Shown piece by piece: positions 33,028 to 41,297 of a stretch of DNA of 64,000 nt. The position numbers were made by a program, and so were the translations under genes. The notes beneath the pieces are model-generated. The model worked only from the letters and a program-made list of their open reading frames with translations, ran no database searches and was not told the origin of the DNA. Positions within the stretch are counted from its first letter, which is position 1; each line of letters starts with the position of its first letter. Location: contig NZ_NMUL01000069.1 in NCBI RefSeq assembly GCF_002234595.1, forward strand, positions 1 to 64,000, read 5' to 3'. The stretch comes from Amycolatopsis vastitatis (lineage in GTDB: Bacteria > Actinomycetota > Actinomycetes > Mycobacteriales > Pseudonocardiaceae).

Positions 33028-35331
33028 GTGGGTGGTTCGACGGTTCTGCTGGCGTTGGACGGCATCGCGCCCGGTTCGGTGCTCGATGCGCAACTGGTGC
33101 GGATCTGCGAACACCTCGCCGCGGACGGGCACGATGTCGTCCGCGCCGGCACCGATGACGACGCGCTCGCCCTCGTGCAAAGCCGGGCCGATCTCACCGC
33201 CGCGCTGGTGAGCTGGGACCTGCAGGCCCCCGATGGCGACCGGGAATCACCTGCCGAAGCCGTGTTGAAGGCCCTGGTCGGCCGGTTCACCCGGCTTCCC
33301 GTCTTCCTGGTGACCACTTCGACGTCGGTGGACGATCTGCCGCTGTGGGTTTCCGAAGTCATCTGCGGATACGTGTGGCTGCTGGAGGACACGCCGGGGT
33401 TCATCGCCGGCCGGATCGGTGTCGCCGCGCGGCGCTACCGGGATGAAATACTGCCGCCGTTCTTCCGGGAACTCCGGCGGTTCGACGACACCCACGAATA
33501 CTCCTGGCACACACCCGCCCACGCGGGCGGGGTCGCTTTCCTGAAATCGCCGGTCGGGCGGGCGCTGTTCGACTACTACGGTGAACGGCTTTTCCGCACC
33601 GACCTCTCGATTTCCGTGGCGGAGCTGGGCTCGCTGTTCGAACACACCGGGCCGATCGGGGACGCCGAGCGCAATGCCGCCCGGATCTTCGGTGCCGACC
33701 TGACGTACTTCGTGCTGCACGGCGATTCCACCGGCGACCGCATCGCCCTGCACGCCAGCATCGCCACCGACGAGCTGGTGCTCGTCGACCGCAACTGCCA
33801 CAAGGCGATCTACCACGGCCTGACGCTGACCGGCGGCCGCCCGGTCTACCTCGTGCCCACGCGCAACGGCTACGGGCTGATGGGTCCGATCCCGCCCGCC
33901 GCGCTGGGCCGGGAAGCGGTTGGCGACCTCGTGCCGCGCAGCCCGCTCGCGGCCGCGGCCGCCGCGCCGGAACCGGTGTACGCCGTCATCACCAACTCGA
34001 CCTACGACGGCCTGTGCTACGACGCCGTCCGCGTCGCCGAGCTGCTGGGGGCCAGCGTGCCGCGGCTGCACCTGGACGAGGCGTGGTTCGCCTACGCCCG
34101 GTTCCACCCGCTCTACGCCCGCCGCTACGGCATGGCCGTCGACGGCGACGCGGTGCCCGACGCCGTCCGGCCCACCGTGTTCAGCACCCAGTCCACCCAC
34201 AAGCTGCTCGCCGCGATGTCGCAGAGCGCGATGCTGCACGTCAAGAACTCGCCCCGGTCGCCGGTCGAGCACCGGCAGTTCAACGAGACGTTCATGATGC
34301 ACGCGACCACCTCACCGCTGTACCCGATGATCGCCGGGCTCGACGTCGCCGCCGGCATGATGGACGGGCCCGGTGGCCGGTGGCTGGTCGACGAGGCTGT
34401 CACCGAAGCCATCCGGTTCCGGCAGGCGGTCGCCCGCATCGGCCGCCGCATCGCCGCCGCCGGGGACCGGCCCGCGTGGTTCTTCGGCACGTGGCAGCCG
34501 GACGAGGTCGGCGATCCGCGCACGGGACAGCGCTACCCGTTCGCGGACGCCCCGCTGGACCTGCTGCGCACCGAGCCCGCCTGCTGGAGCCTCGAACCGG
34601 GGGCGGCCTGGCACGGCTTCCCCGGCCTGGAGGCGGGCTACTGCCTGCTCGACCCGGTCAAGGTCAGCGTCACCTGCCCGGGCACCGACGCCGCGGGCAC
34701 CGTGGCCGAGCAGGGCATCCCGGCGCGGATCCTCACCGCCTACCTCGAGACCCGGCGCATCGTCGTCGAGAAGACCGACGCGTACACCTGCCTGATCCTC
34801 TTCTCGATGGGCATCACCAAAGGCAAGTGGGGGACGCTCATCGACGGGCTCCTCGACTTCAAGGCGCTCTACGACACCGGCGCGTGCCTCGCCGACGTCC
34901 TGCCCGCCCTGGTCGAGGCGCACCCCGCCCGCTACGGCGACCTGACCCTGCGGGACCTGTGCGACCAGATGCACGCCCACCTGCGCAAGAGCGACCTCAT
35001 CCCGCTGCTCGACGCGGCGTTCACCCACCCGCCGCGCCCGGAGCTCACCCCGGCGCAGACCTACCAGCGCCTGCTGCGCGGCGGCACCGAGCCGGTCCGC
35101 CTCGCCGAGCTCGCCCACCGCACGGTCGCCACCCAGGTCGTCACCACGCCGCCGGGCATCCCGGTCCTCATGCCGGGCGAGAACGCCGGCGGCCACGACG
35201 AGCCGACGCTGCGGTACCTGCGGGCGCTGGAGGACTTCGACCGGCACTTCCCGGGCTTCCCCAGCGAAACCCACGGTGTCACGAGGGGCACCGACGGCGA
35301 CTACTGGATCACCTGCCTCCGCGTCCCGTGA
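33028..35331 (+). CDS. PLP-dependent Orn/Lys/Arg decarboxylase
   Basis: A 767-residue fold-III... type decarboxylase close in length to E. coli AdiA, CadA and SpeC (about 710-755). The start is the GTG at 33028, with a GGAAAGGA site eight bases upstream. An N-terminal wing domain resembles a response-regulator receiver. The PLP domain has DEAWFAYARFHPLY with the cofactor Asp and TQSTHKLLAAMSQ with the Schiff-base Lys at residue 392. The C-terminal domain contains EKTDAYTCLILFSMGITKGK. It decarboxylates arginine, lysine or ornithine to a polyamine or acid-resistance product; the exact substrate is not clear. No antiporter gene is adjacent. Confidence 0.9.
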   Translation: MGGSTVLLALDGIAPGSVLDAQLVRICEHLAADGHDVVRAGTDDDALALVQSRADLTAALVSWDLQAPDGDRESPAEAVLKALVGRFTRLPVFLVTTSTSVDDLPLWVSEVICGYVWLLEDTPGFIAGRIGVAARRYRDEILPPFFRELRRFDDTHEYSWHTPAHAGGVAFLKSPVGRALFDYYGERLFRTDLSISVAELGSLFEHTGPIGDAERNAARIFGADLTYFVLHGDSTGDRIALHASIATDELVLVDRNCHKAIYHGLTLTGGRPVYLVPTRNGYGLMGPIPPAALGREAVGDLVPRSPLAAAAAAPEPVYAVITNSTYDGLCYDAVRVAELLGASVPRLHLDEAWFAYARFHPLYARRYGMAVDGDAVPDAVRPTVFSTQSTHKLLAAMSQSAMLHVKNSPRSPVEHRQFNETFMMHATTSPLYPMIAGLDVAAGMMDGPGGRWLVDEAVTEAIRFRQAVARIGRRIAAAGDRPAWFFGTWQPDEVGDPRTGQRYPFADAPLDLLRTEPACWSLEPGAAWHGFPGLEAGYCLLDPVKVSVTCPGTDAAGTVAEQGIPARILTAYLETRRIVVEKTDAYTCLILFSMGITKGKWGTLIDGLLDFKALYDTGACLADVLPALVEAHPARYGDLTLRDLCDQMHAHLRKSDLIPLLDAAFTHPPRPELTPAQTYQRLLRGGTEPVRLAELAHRTVATQVVTTPPGIPVLMPGENAGGHDEPTLRYLRALEDFDRHFPGFPSETHGVTRGTDGDYWITCLRVP

Positions 35332-35356
35332 TCTTTTCAAATCGCTCGCCGGTGCG

Positions 35357-35385
35357 TGTCGAGAACGGCCGGCCGGCTCCGACTC
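35357..35385 (+). promoter_or_regulatory. ECF42-type promoter
   Basis: TGTCGA (35357-35362) and CGACTC (35380-35385) are separated by 17 bases. The ECF42 group is described as using a TGTCGA -35 and a CGA-containing -10. The element lies 51 bases before the first gene of an operon whose third gene encodes an ECF42 sigma factor, so autoregulation is likely. Confidence 0.6.
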
Positions 35386-35436
35386 ATGGGCACACCGGCG
35401 GCCGAAGGGGCCGCCACCAGGAGTGGAGCGCGAACG

Positions 35437-36162
35437 ATGACCAAGGTGACCGCCCAGATGTCGGTGTCCCTCGACGGCTTCTACACCGGGCCGCGGGACA
35501 CGCGGGGCAACCAGGACATGAGTGGCTGGATGCGGGGGCCCGAAGCGCCCGGTTTCTTCCGGGTCACCCGCTGGGCCGTCGACGCCATGGCCTGGCGCGA
35601 ACGGCAGGGCTTCGCCGGCGGCGAGCAGTCGGTCGACTCGCAGATCGTCGAGGAGACGTTCGCCGCGGCCGGGGCCTACGTCATGGGCCGGCGCATGTTC
35701 GACGCCGGCGAGGTCCCCTGGGGCGAGGAACCGCCGTTCCGCGCCCCGGTGTTCGTCGTCACCCACCGTCCCCGTGAGGTGCTCGAACGCCAGGGCGGCA
35801 CGTCCTTCACCTTCGTCACCGAAGGACCCGAGCGGGCCGTCGAGCTGGCCCGGGCCGCCGCCGGCGACAAGGACGTGGCGGTGGCCGGCGGCGGGGAGCT
35901 CCTGCGCCAGGTGCTGGCCGCCGGGTTGCTCGACCAGCTCGAGCTGCACATCGCCCCGGTGCTGCTGGGCGACGGCCAGCGCCTGCTCGGCCCCGGCCTC
36001 GGTCTCGGCGCGGACGACGGCATCGAGCTGGTCCCCGCCCGGGTCGTCGACGCGCCCGGGGTCACCCACATCCGCTATACCGTCACCGGGCGGTCGAAGC
36101 TGGTGCTGGACGATCGCGGTGCGAGCGGCGACCTGGTCGGACCGGCCGCGACCGGACAGTGA
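35437..36162 (+). CDS. DHFR/RibD C-terminal family reductase
   Basis: A 241-residue protein starting MTKVTAQMSVSLDGFYTGPR with a GGAG site eight bases upstream. It shows the RibD C-terminal (dihydrofolate-reductase-like) fold: the opening SVSLDGF, YVMGRRMFDAGEVPW, FVVTHRPRE, and VAVAGGGELLRQVLAAGLLDQLELHIAPVLLG, quoted from the NADPH-binding part. The function of most members is unknown. It is the first gene of an operon with a DGPF protein and an ECF42 sigma factor, with a GTGA-like junction to the next, so it belongs to the stress regulon of that sigma factor. Confidence 0.85.
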   Translation: MTKVTAQMSVSLDGFYTGPRDTRGNQDMSGWMRGPEAPGFFRVTRWAVDAMAWRERQGFAGGEQSVDSQIVEETFAAAGAYVMGRRMFDAGEVPWGEEPPFRAPVFVVTHRPREVLERQGGTSFTFVTEGPERAVELARAAAGDKDVAVAGGGELLRQVLAAGLLDQLELHIAPVLLGDGQRLLGPGLGLGADDGIELVPARVVDAPGVTHIRYTVTGRSKLVLDDRGASGDLVGPAATGQ

Positions 36163-36176
36163 GAGAGGAACGACCC

Positions 36177-36539
36177 GTGAAGTACATGCTGCTGATCTAC
36201 GGCAACGAAGAAGCGTTCAACTCGATCGGCGCGGATGCCCTCGCCGAGGTCATCCGCGAGACCGACGCGCTCAACCAGGAGCTGTTCGAGTCGGGTGAGC
36301 TGGTCGGCGCCTACGGCGTCGCCGACGAGGTGAACACCAAGATGGTGCGGGTCACCGACGGGACGCCGGTGGTGACCGACGGTCCCTACGCCGAGGCCAA
36401 GGAGTTCCTGGGCAGCTTCATGATCGTCGACTGCGACAGCATGGACCGGGCACTCGAGATCGCGGCTCGCGCCCCGTCGGCGCGCTACTGGGGTGTCGAG
36501 GTCCGGCCGCTGATGCACGAGGCCGACGTCGAGCCGTGA
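36177..36539 (+). CDS. DGPF (YCII-domain) protein
   Basis: A 120-residue protein starting at the GTG at 36177 (MKYMLLIYGNEEAFN), preceded by an AGAGGA site. It carries the YCII fold and the TDGPYAEAKEFLGSFMIVD motif that gives DGPF proteins their name. DGPF genes are found beside ECF42 sigma genes across bacteria and belong to their regulon; their biochemical role is unknown. The stop overlaps the sigma start as GTGA. Confidence 0.92.
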   Translation: MKYMLLIYGNEEAFNSIGADALAEVIRETDALNQELFESGELVGAYGVADEVNTKMVRVTDGTPVVTDGPYAEAKEFLGSFMIVDCDSMDRALEIAARAPSARYWGVEVRPLMHEADVEP

Positions 36540-37741
36540 CCGGCTGGCAGGCCGTCCGGCGGCTGGTTCCGGAGGTGCTCGGCGTGCTGGTGCGCCGCTA
36601 CGGCCAGTTCGACGCCTGCGAGGACGCCGTCCAGGAAGCGCTGGTGGCCGCTGCCGCCCAGTGGCCGGTGGACGGGTGGCCGGAGAACCCGCGGGCGTGG
36701 CTGGTGACGGTGGCGTCGCGCCGCCTCGCCGACCAGGTGCGCAGCGACGCCGCACGCCGGCGGCGGGAGGAGGCCGATGCGCTTCTCGCGCCTCCTCCCG
36801 CCGGTGACGTCGAAGCCGGCGACGACACCCTCACGCTGCTGTTCCTCTGCTGCCACCCGGCGCTGACGCCGCCGTCGCAGATCGCGCTGACGCTGCGGGC
36901 CGTCGGTGGCCTGTCGACCGCCGAGATCGCCCGGGCCTTCTTCGTGCCCGAGGCGACCATGGCCCAGCGCATCAGCCGGGCCAAGCACCGCATCAAGGCG
37001 GCCGGAGCCGCCTTCGAACTGCCACCCCCTGCCGAGCGGGCGGAGCGGCTCGGCGTCGTTCTCCAGGTCGTCTACCTCGTCTTCAACGAGGGCTACACGG
37101 CCACGTCGGGGGCGCGGCTGGTGCGGGCCGAGCTGACGGCCGAGGCCATCCGGCTGGCCCGCGAGCTGCACCGGCTGGTCCCCGGCGACGGCGAGGTGAC
37201 CGGGCTGCTGGCCCTGCTGCTGCTCACCGACGCCCGCCGTCCGGCCCGCACGGCCCCGGACGGGTCGCTGGTGCCGCTGAGCGAGCAGGACCGGACGCTC
37301 TGGGACCCCGAAGCCATCGCCGAGGGCGTGGCCCTCGTGACCGGTGCCCTGTCGAGCGGCCCGATCGGCCCGTACCAGCTGCAGGCCGCCATCGCCGCCG
37401 TCCACGACGAGGCACCCACCGCGGAAGTCACCGACTGGCCGCAGATCCTGGCCCTCTACACGGTTCTGGAACGCGTGGCACCCAACCCGGCGGTGACGCT
37501 GAACCGGGCGGTGGCGGTGGCCGAGGTCCACGGACCCGCCGCGGGGCTGGCCCTGCTCGACGCCCTCTCGGCCGACGAGCGCCTCTCCGCCTCCCACCAC
37601 CTGGTGTCCGTGCGGGCCCACCTGCTGGAGATGGCGGGCGACCACGACGCGGCACGCACCGGCTACCAGGAGGCGGCCCGGCGCACCACCAGCGAACCCG
37701 AGCGGCGCCACCTCCTGACCCGCGCCGCGCGGCTGGGGTGA
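36536..37741 (+). CDS. ECF42-type RNA polymerase sigma factor
   Basis: A 401-residue sigma factor with a GTG start. Region 2 includes VLVRRYGQFDACEDAVQEALVAAAAQWP and WLVTVASRRLADQVR. Region 4 includes LTPPSQIALTLRAVGGLSTA and EIARAFFVPEATMAQRISRAK. A roughly 200-residue C-terminal extension with TPR-like helices (LVFNEGYTATSG, LNRAVAVAEVHGPAAGLALLD) is typical of ECF42, where it is needed for activity in place of an anti-sigma factor. None is encoded nearby. Coupled to the DGPF gene. Confidence 0.93.
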   Translation: MTGWQAVRRLVPEVLGVLVRRYGQFDACEDAVQEALVAAAAQWPVDGWPENPRAWLVTVASRRLADQVRSDAARRRREEADALLAPPPAGDVEAGDDTLTLLFLCCHPALTPPSQIALTLRAVGGLSTAEIARAFFVPEATMAQRISRAKHRIKAAGAAFELPPPAERAERLGVVLQVVYLVFNEGYTATSGARLVRAELTAEAIRLARELHRLVPGDGEVTGLLALLLLTDARRPARTAPDGSLVPLSEQDRTLWDPEAIAEGVALVTGALSSGPIGPYQLQAAIAAVHDEAPTAEVTDWPQILALYTVLERVAPNPAVTLNRAVAVAEVHGPAAGLALLDALSADERLSASHHLVSVRAHLLEMAGDHDAARTGYQEAARRTTSEPERRHLLTRAARLG

Positions 37742-37765
37742 CGACTGTCGCTTGTGGCCGGTCAC

Positions 37766-37825
37766 GGTTGACACCGGAAGCGTGCTCGGCGCAGGATCGG
37801 ACCACAGTGGTCGATCGTGTGTTCG
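37766..37825 (+). promoter_or_regulatory. dnaE2 promoter with LexA (SOS) box
   Basis: TTGACA (37766-37771) is followed after 18 bases by a weak -10 (CAGGAT). CGATCGTGTGTTCG (37812-37825) matches the CGAAC-N4-GTTCG SOS box with one changed base. It lies about 45 bases before the dnaE2 start. Confidence 0.75.
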
Positions 37826-37869
37826 AACAGTAGTCGCTGGCTTCCCCACAGCGAAATCGGTGGGAGCTG

Positions 37870-40800
37870 GTGTTGGCGTTCAACAATCCGAGCGTGCCGT
37901 GGTCCGAAGTGGAGCGAATCGCCTCCGGGCGCGCTCCCGTGCCCGGGGACGGCAACGACGCCCCCGCGTGGTCGCGCAAACGCGAAGGCTATGCCGGGGC
38001 ACCCGAAGACCTGCGGAACCGGCGGCGGCGGGACGACGGCGGGGACCGGATCCGCGCCCCCTACGCCGAGCTGCACGTCCACTCCAACTTCAGCTTCCTC
38101 GACGGTGCCAGCCATCCCGAGGCGCTGGTGGAGGAGGCGGCGCGGCTGGAGTTGGACGCGCTCGTGCTGACTGATCACGTCGGCATGTACGGCGCCGTGC
38201 GGTTCAACGACGCCGCACGGGAGCTCGGCGTGCGCGTCGGGTTCGGGGCCGAGCTTTCCCTCGGCCTGCCCGCTCCGCAGGCCGGCGAGCCGGACCCCCG
38301 GGGGTCGCACCTGCTCGTGATCGCGCGGCAGCAAACCGGTTACCACCGGCTGTGCCGCGTCATTTCGCGCGCCCAGCTCGCCGGCGGGGAGAAAGGCCGC
38401 CCGGTCTACGACTTCGACGAACTCACCGACGAGCTGGCCGGGCACGTCGTCGTGCTCACCGGCTGCCGCAAGGGTGCCGTCCGGCAGGCGCTCGCCCGGA
38501 ACGGCCCGGCCGCCGCGCGTGCCGAGCTGGGCCGGCTCGTCGACCGGTTCGGGCGGTCGCACGTCGCCGTGGAACTGATCGATCACCGGCAGCCACCGGA
38601 CGACACGGCCAACGACCTCCTCGCCGCGATGGCCAGGGAACTCCGGCTGCCGACGGTCGTGTCCAACAACGTGCACTACGCCCGCCCGGACGACGCCGTC
38701 GTGGCGGACGTGGTCGCCGCCGTCCGGGCGCGGCGGGCGGCCGAAGACCTCGAAGGGTGGCGGCCGCCGTCGGGGCAGGCGTTCCTGCGGTCCGGGATGG
38801 AACAGCGGCGCCGGTTCGAGCGCCGCTACCCGGGCGCGGTCGGACGCGCCGCCGTGCTCGGCGTCGAAGTGGCGTTCGACCTGCGGCTGGTCGCCCCCGA
38901 CCTGCCGCCGTTCCCCGTCCCCGCCGGGCACGACGAGATGTCGTTCCTGATCGAGCTGACCTGGCGAGGCGCGGCGAAGCGCTACGGGACGCGGGAAGAC
39001 AACCCGAAGGCGTACGCGCAGCTGGAACACGAGCTGGACATCATCGAGAAGCTGAACTTCCCCGGCTACTTCCTGGTCGTGTGGGACATCGTCCGGTTCT
39101 GCAAGGAGGCGGACATCCTCTGCCAGGGCCGGGGATCCGCGGCGAACTCCGCGGTCTGCTACGCCCTGGGCATCTGCCACGCCGACCCGGTCAAGTGGAA
39201 CCTGCTGTTCGAACGGTTCCTCGCGCCGGAGCGCGACGGGCCGCCGGACATCGACATCGACATCGAGTCCGGGCGCCGCGAGGAAGCCATCCAGTACGTC
39301 TACGAAAAACACGGCCGGTTCCACGCCGCCCAGGTCGCCAACGTCATCACCTACCGGGCGCCCTCGGCGATCCGCGACGCCGCCAAGGCGCTCGGCCACA
39401 GCCCCGGGCAGCAGGACGCCTACGGCAAGCTCGTGGACCGCTGGGGCGGGGTGGTCGCCACGAAAGTCCGCCGCACTCGAGAAGCACAGGCGGCCGGGGC
39501 GATCCCGGACGACGTCCTCGAGCTGGCGGCGCGGATCGAGGACTTCCCGCGCCACCTCGGCATCCATTCCGGCGGCATGGTGATCTCCAAGCAGCCGGTG
39601 TCCGAAGTGGTCCCGGTGGAATGGGCCACCATGAAAGACCGCAGTGTCCTGCAGTGGGACAAGGACGACTGCGCCACCGTCGGGCTGGTCAAGTTCGACC
39701 TGCTCGGCCTCGGCATGCTTTCGGCGCTGCACCACATGATCGACCTCGTCGCCGACCACCACGAATCCACTGTGGACATCGGGAAGCTCGACCTGGCCGA
39801 CCCGGCGGTCTACGACATGCTCTGCGAAGCCGACGCGGTCGGCGTGTTCCAGGTGGAATCCCGCGCCCAGCTGGCCACGCTCCCGAGACTGCGGCCGCGG
39901 GAGTTCTACGACCTCGTCGTCGAAGTGGCCCTGATCCGGCCCGGCCCGATCCAGGGCGGCTCGGTGCACCCCTACATCCGGCGCCGCCGCGGCGACGAGA
40001 AGTGGGCGCACGCGCACCCGCTGCTGGCGTCCAGTTTGGACCGGACGCTCGGGGTGCCGTTGTTCCAGGAGCAGGTGATGCAGATGGCGGTCGACGTCGC
40101 GAGCTTCACCCCGGCCGAGGCCGACCAGCTGCGCCGCGCGATGGGCGCCAAGCGGTCCAGCGCGAAGATGAAGGCGCTGATGGCGCGGTTCTTCGCCGGC
40201 TGCGAAGCCAACGGGATCGGCCGCGAACTCGCCACCCGGATCTTCGAGCAGATCCACGCCTTTTCCGGCTACGGCTTCCCGGAAGCGCACTCGATGTCGT
40301 TCGCGCTGCTGGTGTACGCGTCGGCGTGGTTCAAGCGCTACTACCCGGCCGCGTTCTGCGCCGGGCTGCTGCGTGCCCAGCCGATGGGCTTCTACAGCCC
40401 GCAGTCCCTGGTCGCCGACGCCCGCCGCCACGGCGTCCACATCCGCGAGCCCGACATCAACACCAGCCTCGCCGACGCCACCCTCGAACCCGACCCCGGC
40501 AGCACCGGCGGCGTCGCGCTCCGGCTCGGCCTCGCCGGCGTCCGCCACCTCGGCGAAGACGTCGCGAAGGCGATTGTCGCCGAACGCGAAGCCCACGGCT
40601 CGTACGCGAGCATCGGCGACCTGACCCGCCGGGTGCCGCTGAAGAAGAACGCCGCCGAAGCACTGGCCACGGCGGGAGCGTTCAGCGGGTTCGGCGGCGA
40701 CCGGCGCCAGGACCTCTGGGCCGCCGGGGCCGCGGCGGCCACCCGGCCCGGGCACCTGCCGGGCCTGGCGCCGGGACTCGACGCCCCGGCGCTGCCCGGG

Positions 40801-41217
40801 ATGACGCGGCTGGAGGTCACCGCGGCGGACCTGTGGGCCACCGGCGTCTCGCCGGACAGCCATCCGGTGGAGTATTTGCGCGAAGTCCTCGAAAAGCGCG
40901 GCGCGATCACCACCGCCGAACTCGCGCGGGTGCCGGACGGGACGCGGGTGTGGGTCGGCGGCGCGGTCACCCACCGGCAGCGGCCCGCGACCGCCGGCGG
41001 GATCACCTTCCTCAACCTCGAAGACGAGACCGGCATGGCCAACGTCCTCGTCTCGCCCGGGCTCTGGCGCCGGCAGCGGCTCGTCGCCCGCACCAGTGCC
41101 GCGCTGCTCGTCCGCGGGCAGGTCCAGGCGGCCGAAGGGGTCGTCACGCTCGTCGCCGACCGCATCGAAAGCCTCGATCTTTCGCTGCGGACCGGGCCTT
41201 CGCGCGACTTCCGTTGA
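37870..41217 (+). CDS. dnaE2: Error-prone DNA polymerase DnaE2
   Basis: A 1,115-residue C-family polymerase with a GTG start. It has the PHP domain (AELHVHSNFSFLDGAS, residues 65-80), the active-site motif PPDIDIDIES with the catalytic Asp residues near 460-464, the QGRGSAANSAVCYALG loop, the tandem helix-hairpin-helix region near residue 900 and an OB-fold (RVWVGGAVTHRQRPATAGG). DnaE2 differs from DnaE1 in length (about 1,050-1,100 against 1,150-1,200) and in its SOS control. It works with ImuA' and ImuB encoded 5.8 kb upstream, and its own LexA box lies before it. Confidence 0.94.
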   Translation: MLAFNNPSVPWSEVERIASGRAPVPGDGNDAPAWSRKREGYAGAPEDLRNRRRRDDGGDRIRAPYAELHVHSNFSFLDGASHPEALVEEAARLELDALVLTDHVGMYGAVRFNDAARELGVRVGFGAELSLGLPAPQAGEPDPRGSHLLVIARQQTGYHRLCRVISRAQLAGGEKGRPVYDFDELTDELAGHVVVLTGCRKGAVRQALARNGPAAARAELGRLVDRFGRSHVAVELIDHRQPPDDTANDLLAAMARELRLPTVVSNNVHYARPDDAVVADVVAAVRARRAAEDLEGWRPPSGQAFLRSGMEQRRRFERRYPGAVGRAAVLGVEVAFDLRLVAPDLPPFPVPAGHDEMSFLIELTWRGAAKRYGTREDNPKAYAQLEHELDIIEKLNFPGYFLVVWDIVRFCKEADILCQGRGSAANSAVCYALGICHADPVKWNLLFERFLAPERDGPPDIDIDIESGRREEAIQYVYEKHGRFHAAQVANVITYRAPSAIRDAAKALGHSPGQQDAYGKLVDRWGGVVATKVRRTREAQAAGAIPDDVLELAARIEDFPRHLGIHSGGMVISKQPVSEVVPVEWATMKDRSVLQWDKDDCATVGLVKFDLLGLGMLSALHHMIDLVADHHESTVDIGKLDLADPAVYDMLCEADAVGVFQVESRAQLATLPRLRPREFYDLVVEVALIRPGPIQGGSVHPYIRRRRGDEKWAHAHPLLASSLDRTLGVPLFQEQVMQMAVDVASFTPAEADQLRRAMGAKRSSAKMKALMARFFAGCEANGIGRELATRIFEQIHAFSGYGFPEAHSMSFALLVYASAWFKRYYPAAFCAGLLRAQPMGFYSPQSLVADARRHGVHIREPDINTSLADATLEPDPGSTGGVALRLGLAGVRHLGEDVAKAIVAEREAHGSYASIGDLTRRVPLKKNAAEALATAGAFSGFGGDRRQDLWAAGAAAATRPGHLPGLAPGLDAPALPGMTRLEVTAADLWATGVSPDSHPVEYLREVLEKRGAITTAELARVPDGTRVWVGGAVTHRQRPATAGGITFLNLEDETGMANVLVSPGLWRRQRLVARTSAALLVRGQVQAAEGVVTLVADRIESLDLSLRTGPSRDFR

Positions 41218-41245
41218 CTTCGGGCCGCCTCGGTGGTTCTCTCGC

Positions 41246-41259
41246 TGAGAGCGCTCCCA
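41246..41259. promoter_or_regulatory. CebR-like operator
   Basis: TGAGAGCGCTCCCA matches the CebR consensus TGGGAGCGCTCCCA at 13 of 14 positions. CebR is the LacI-family cellobiose-responsive repressor of actinomycete cellulase genes. It lies 39 bases before the arabinofuranosidase ATG, in promoter range. Confidence 0.7.
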
Positions 41260-41297
41260 GTCATCCGTTCGTCCCGACGAAGTGAGGATGGATCTTC

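Noticed and set aside
37762..40974. Long open frame on the minus strand opposite dnaE2
   Set aside because: No domain or ribosome site, and the opposite strand encodes a complete DnaE2.
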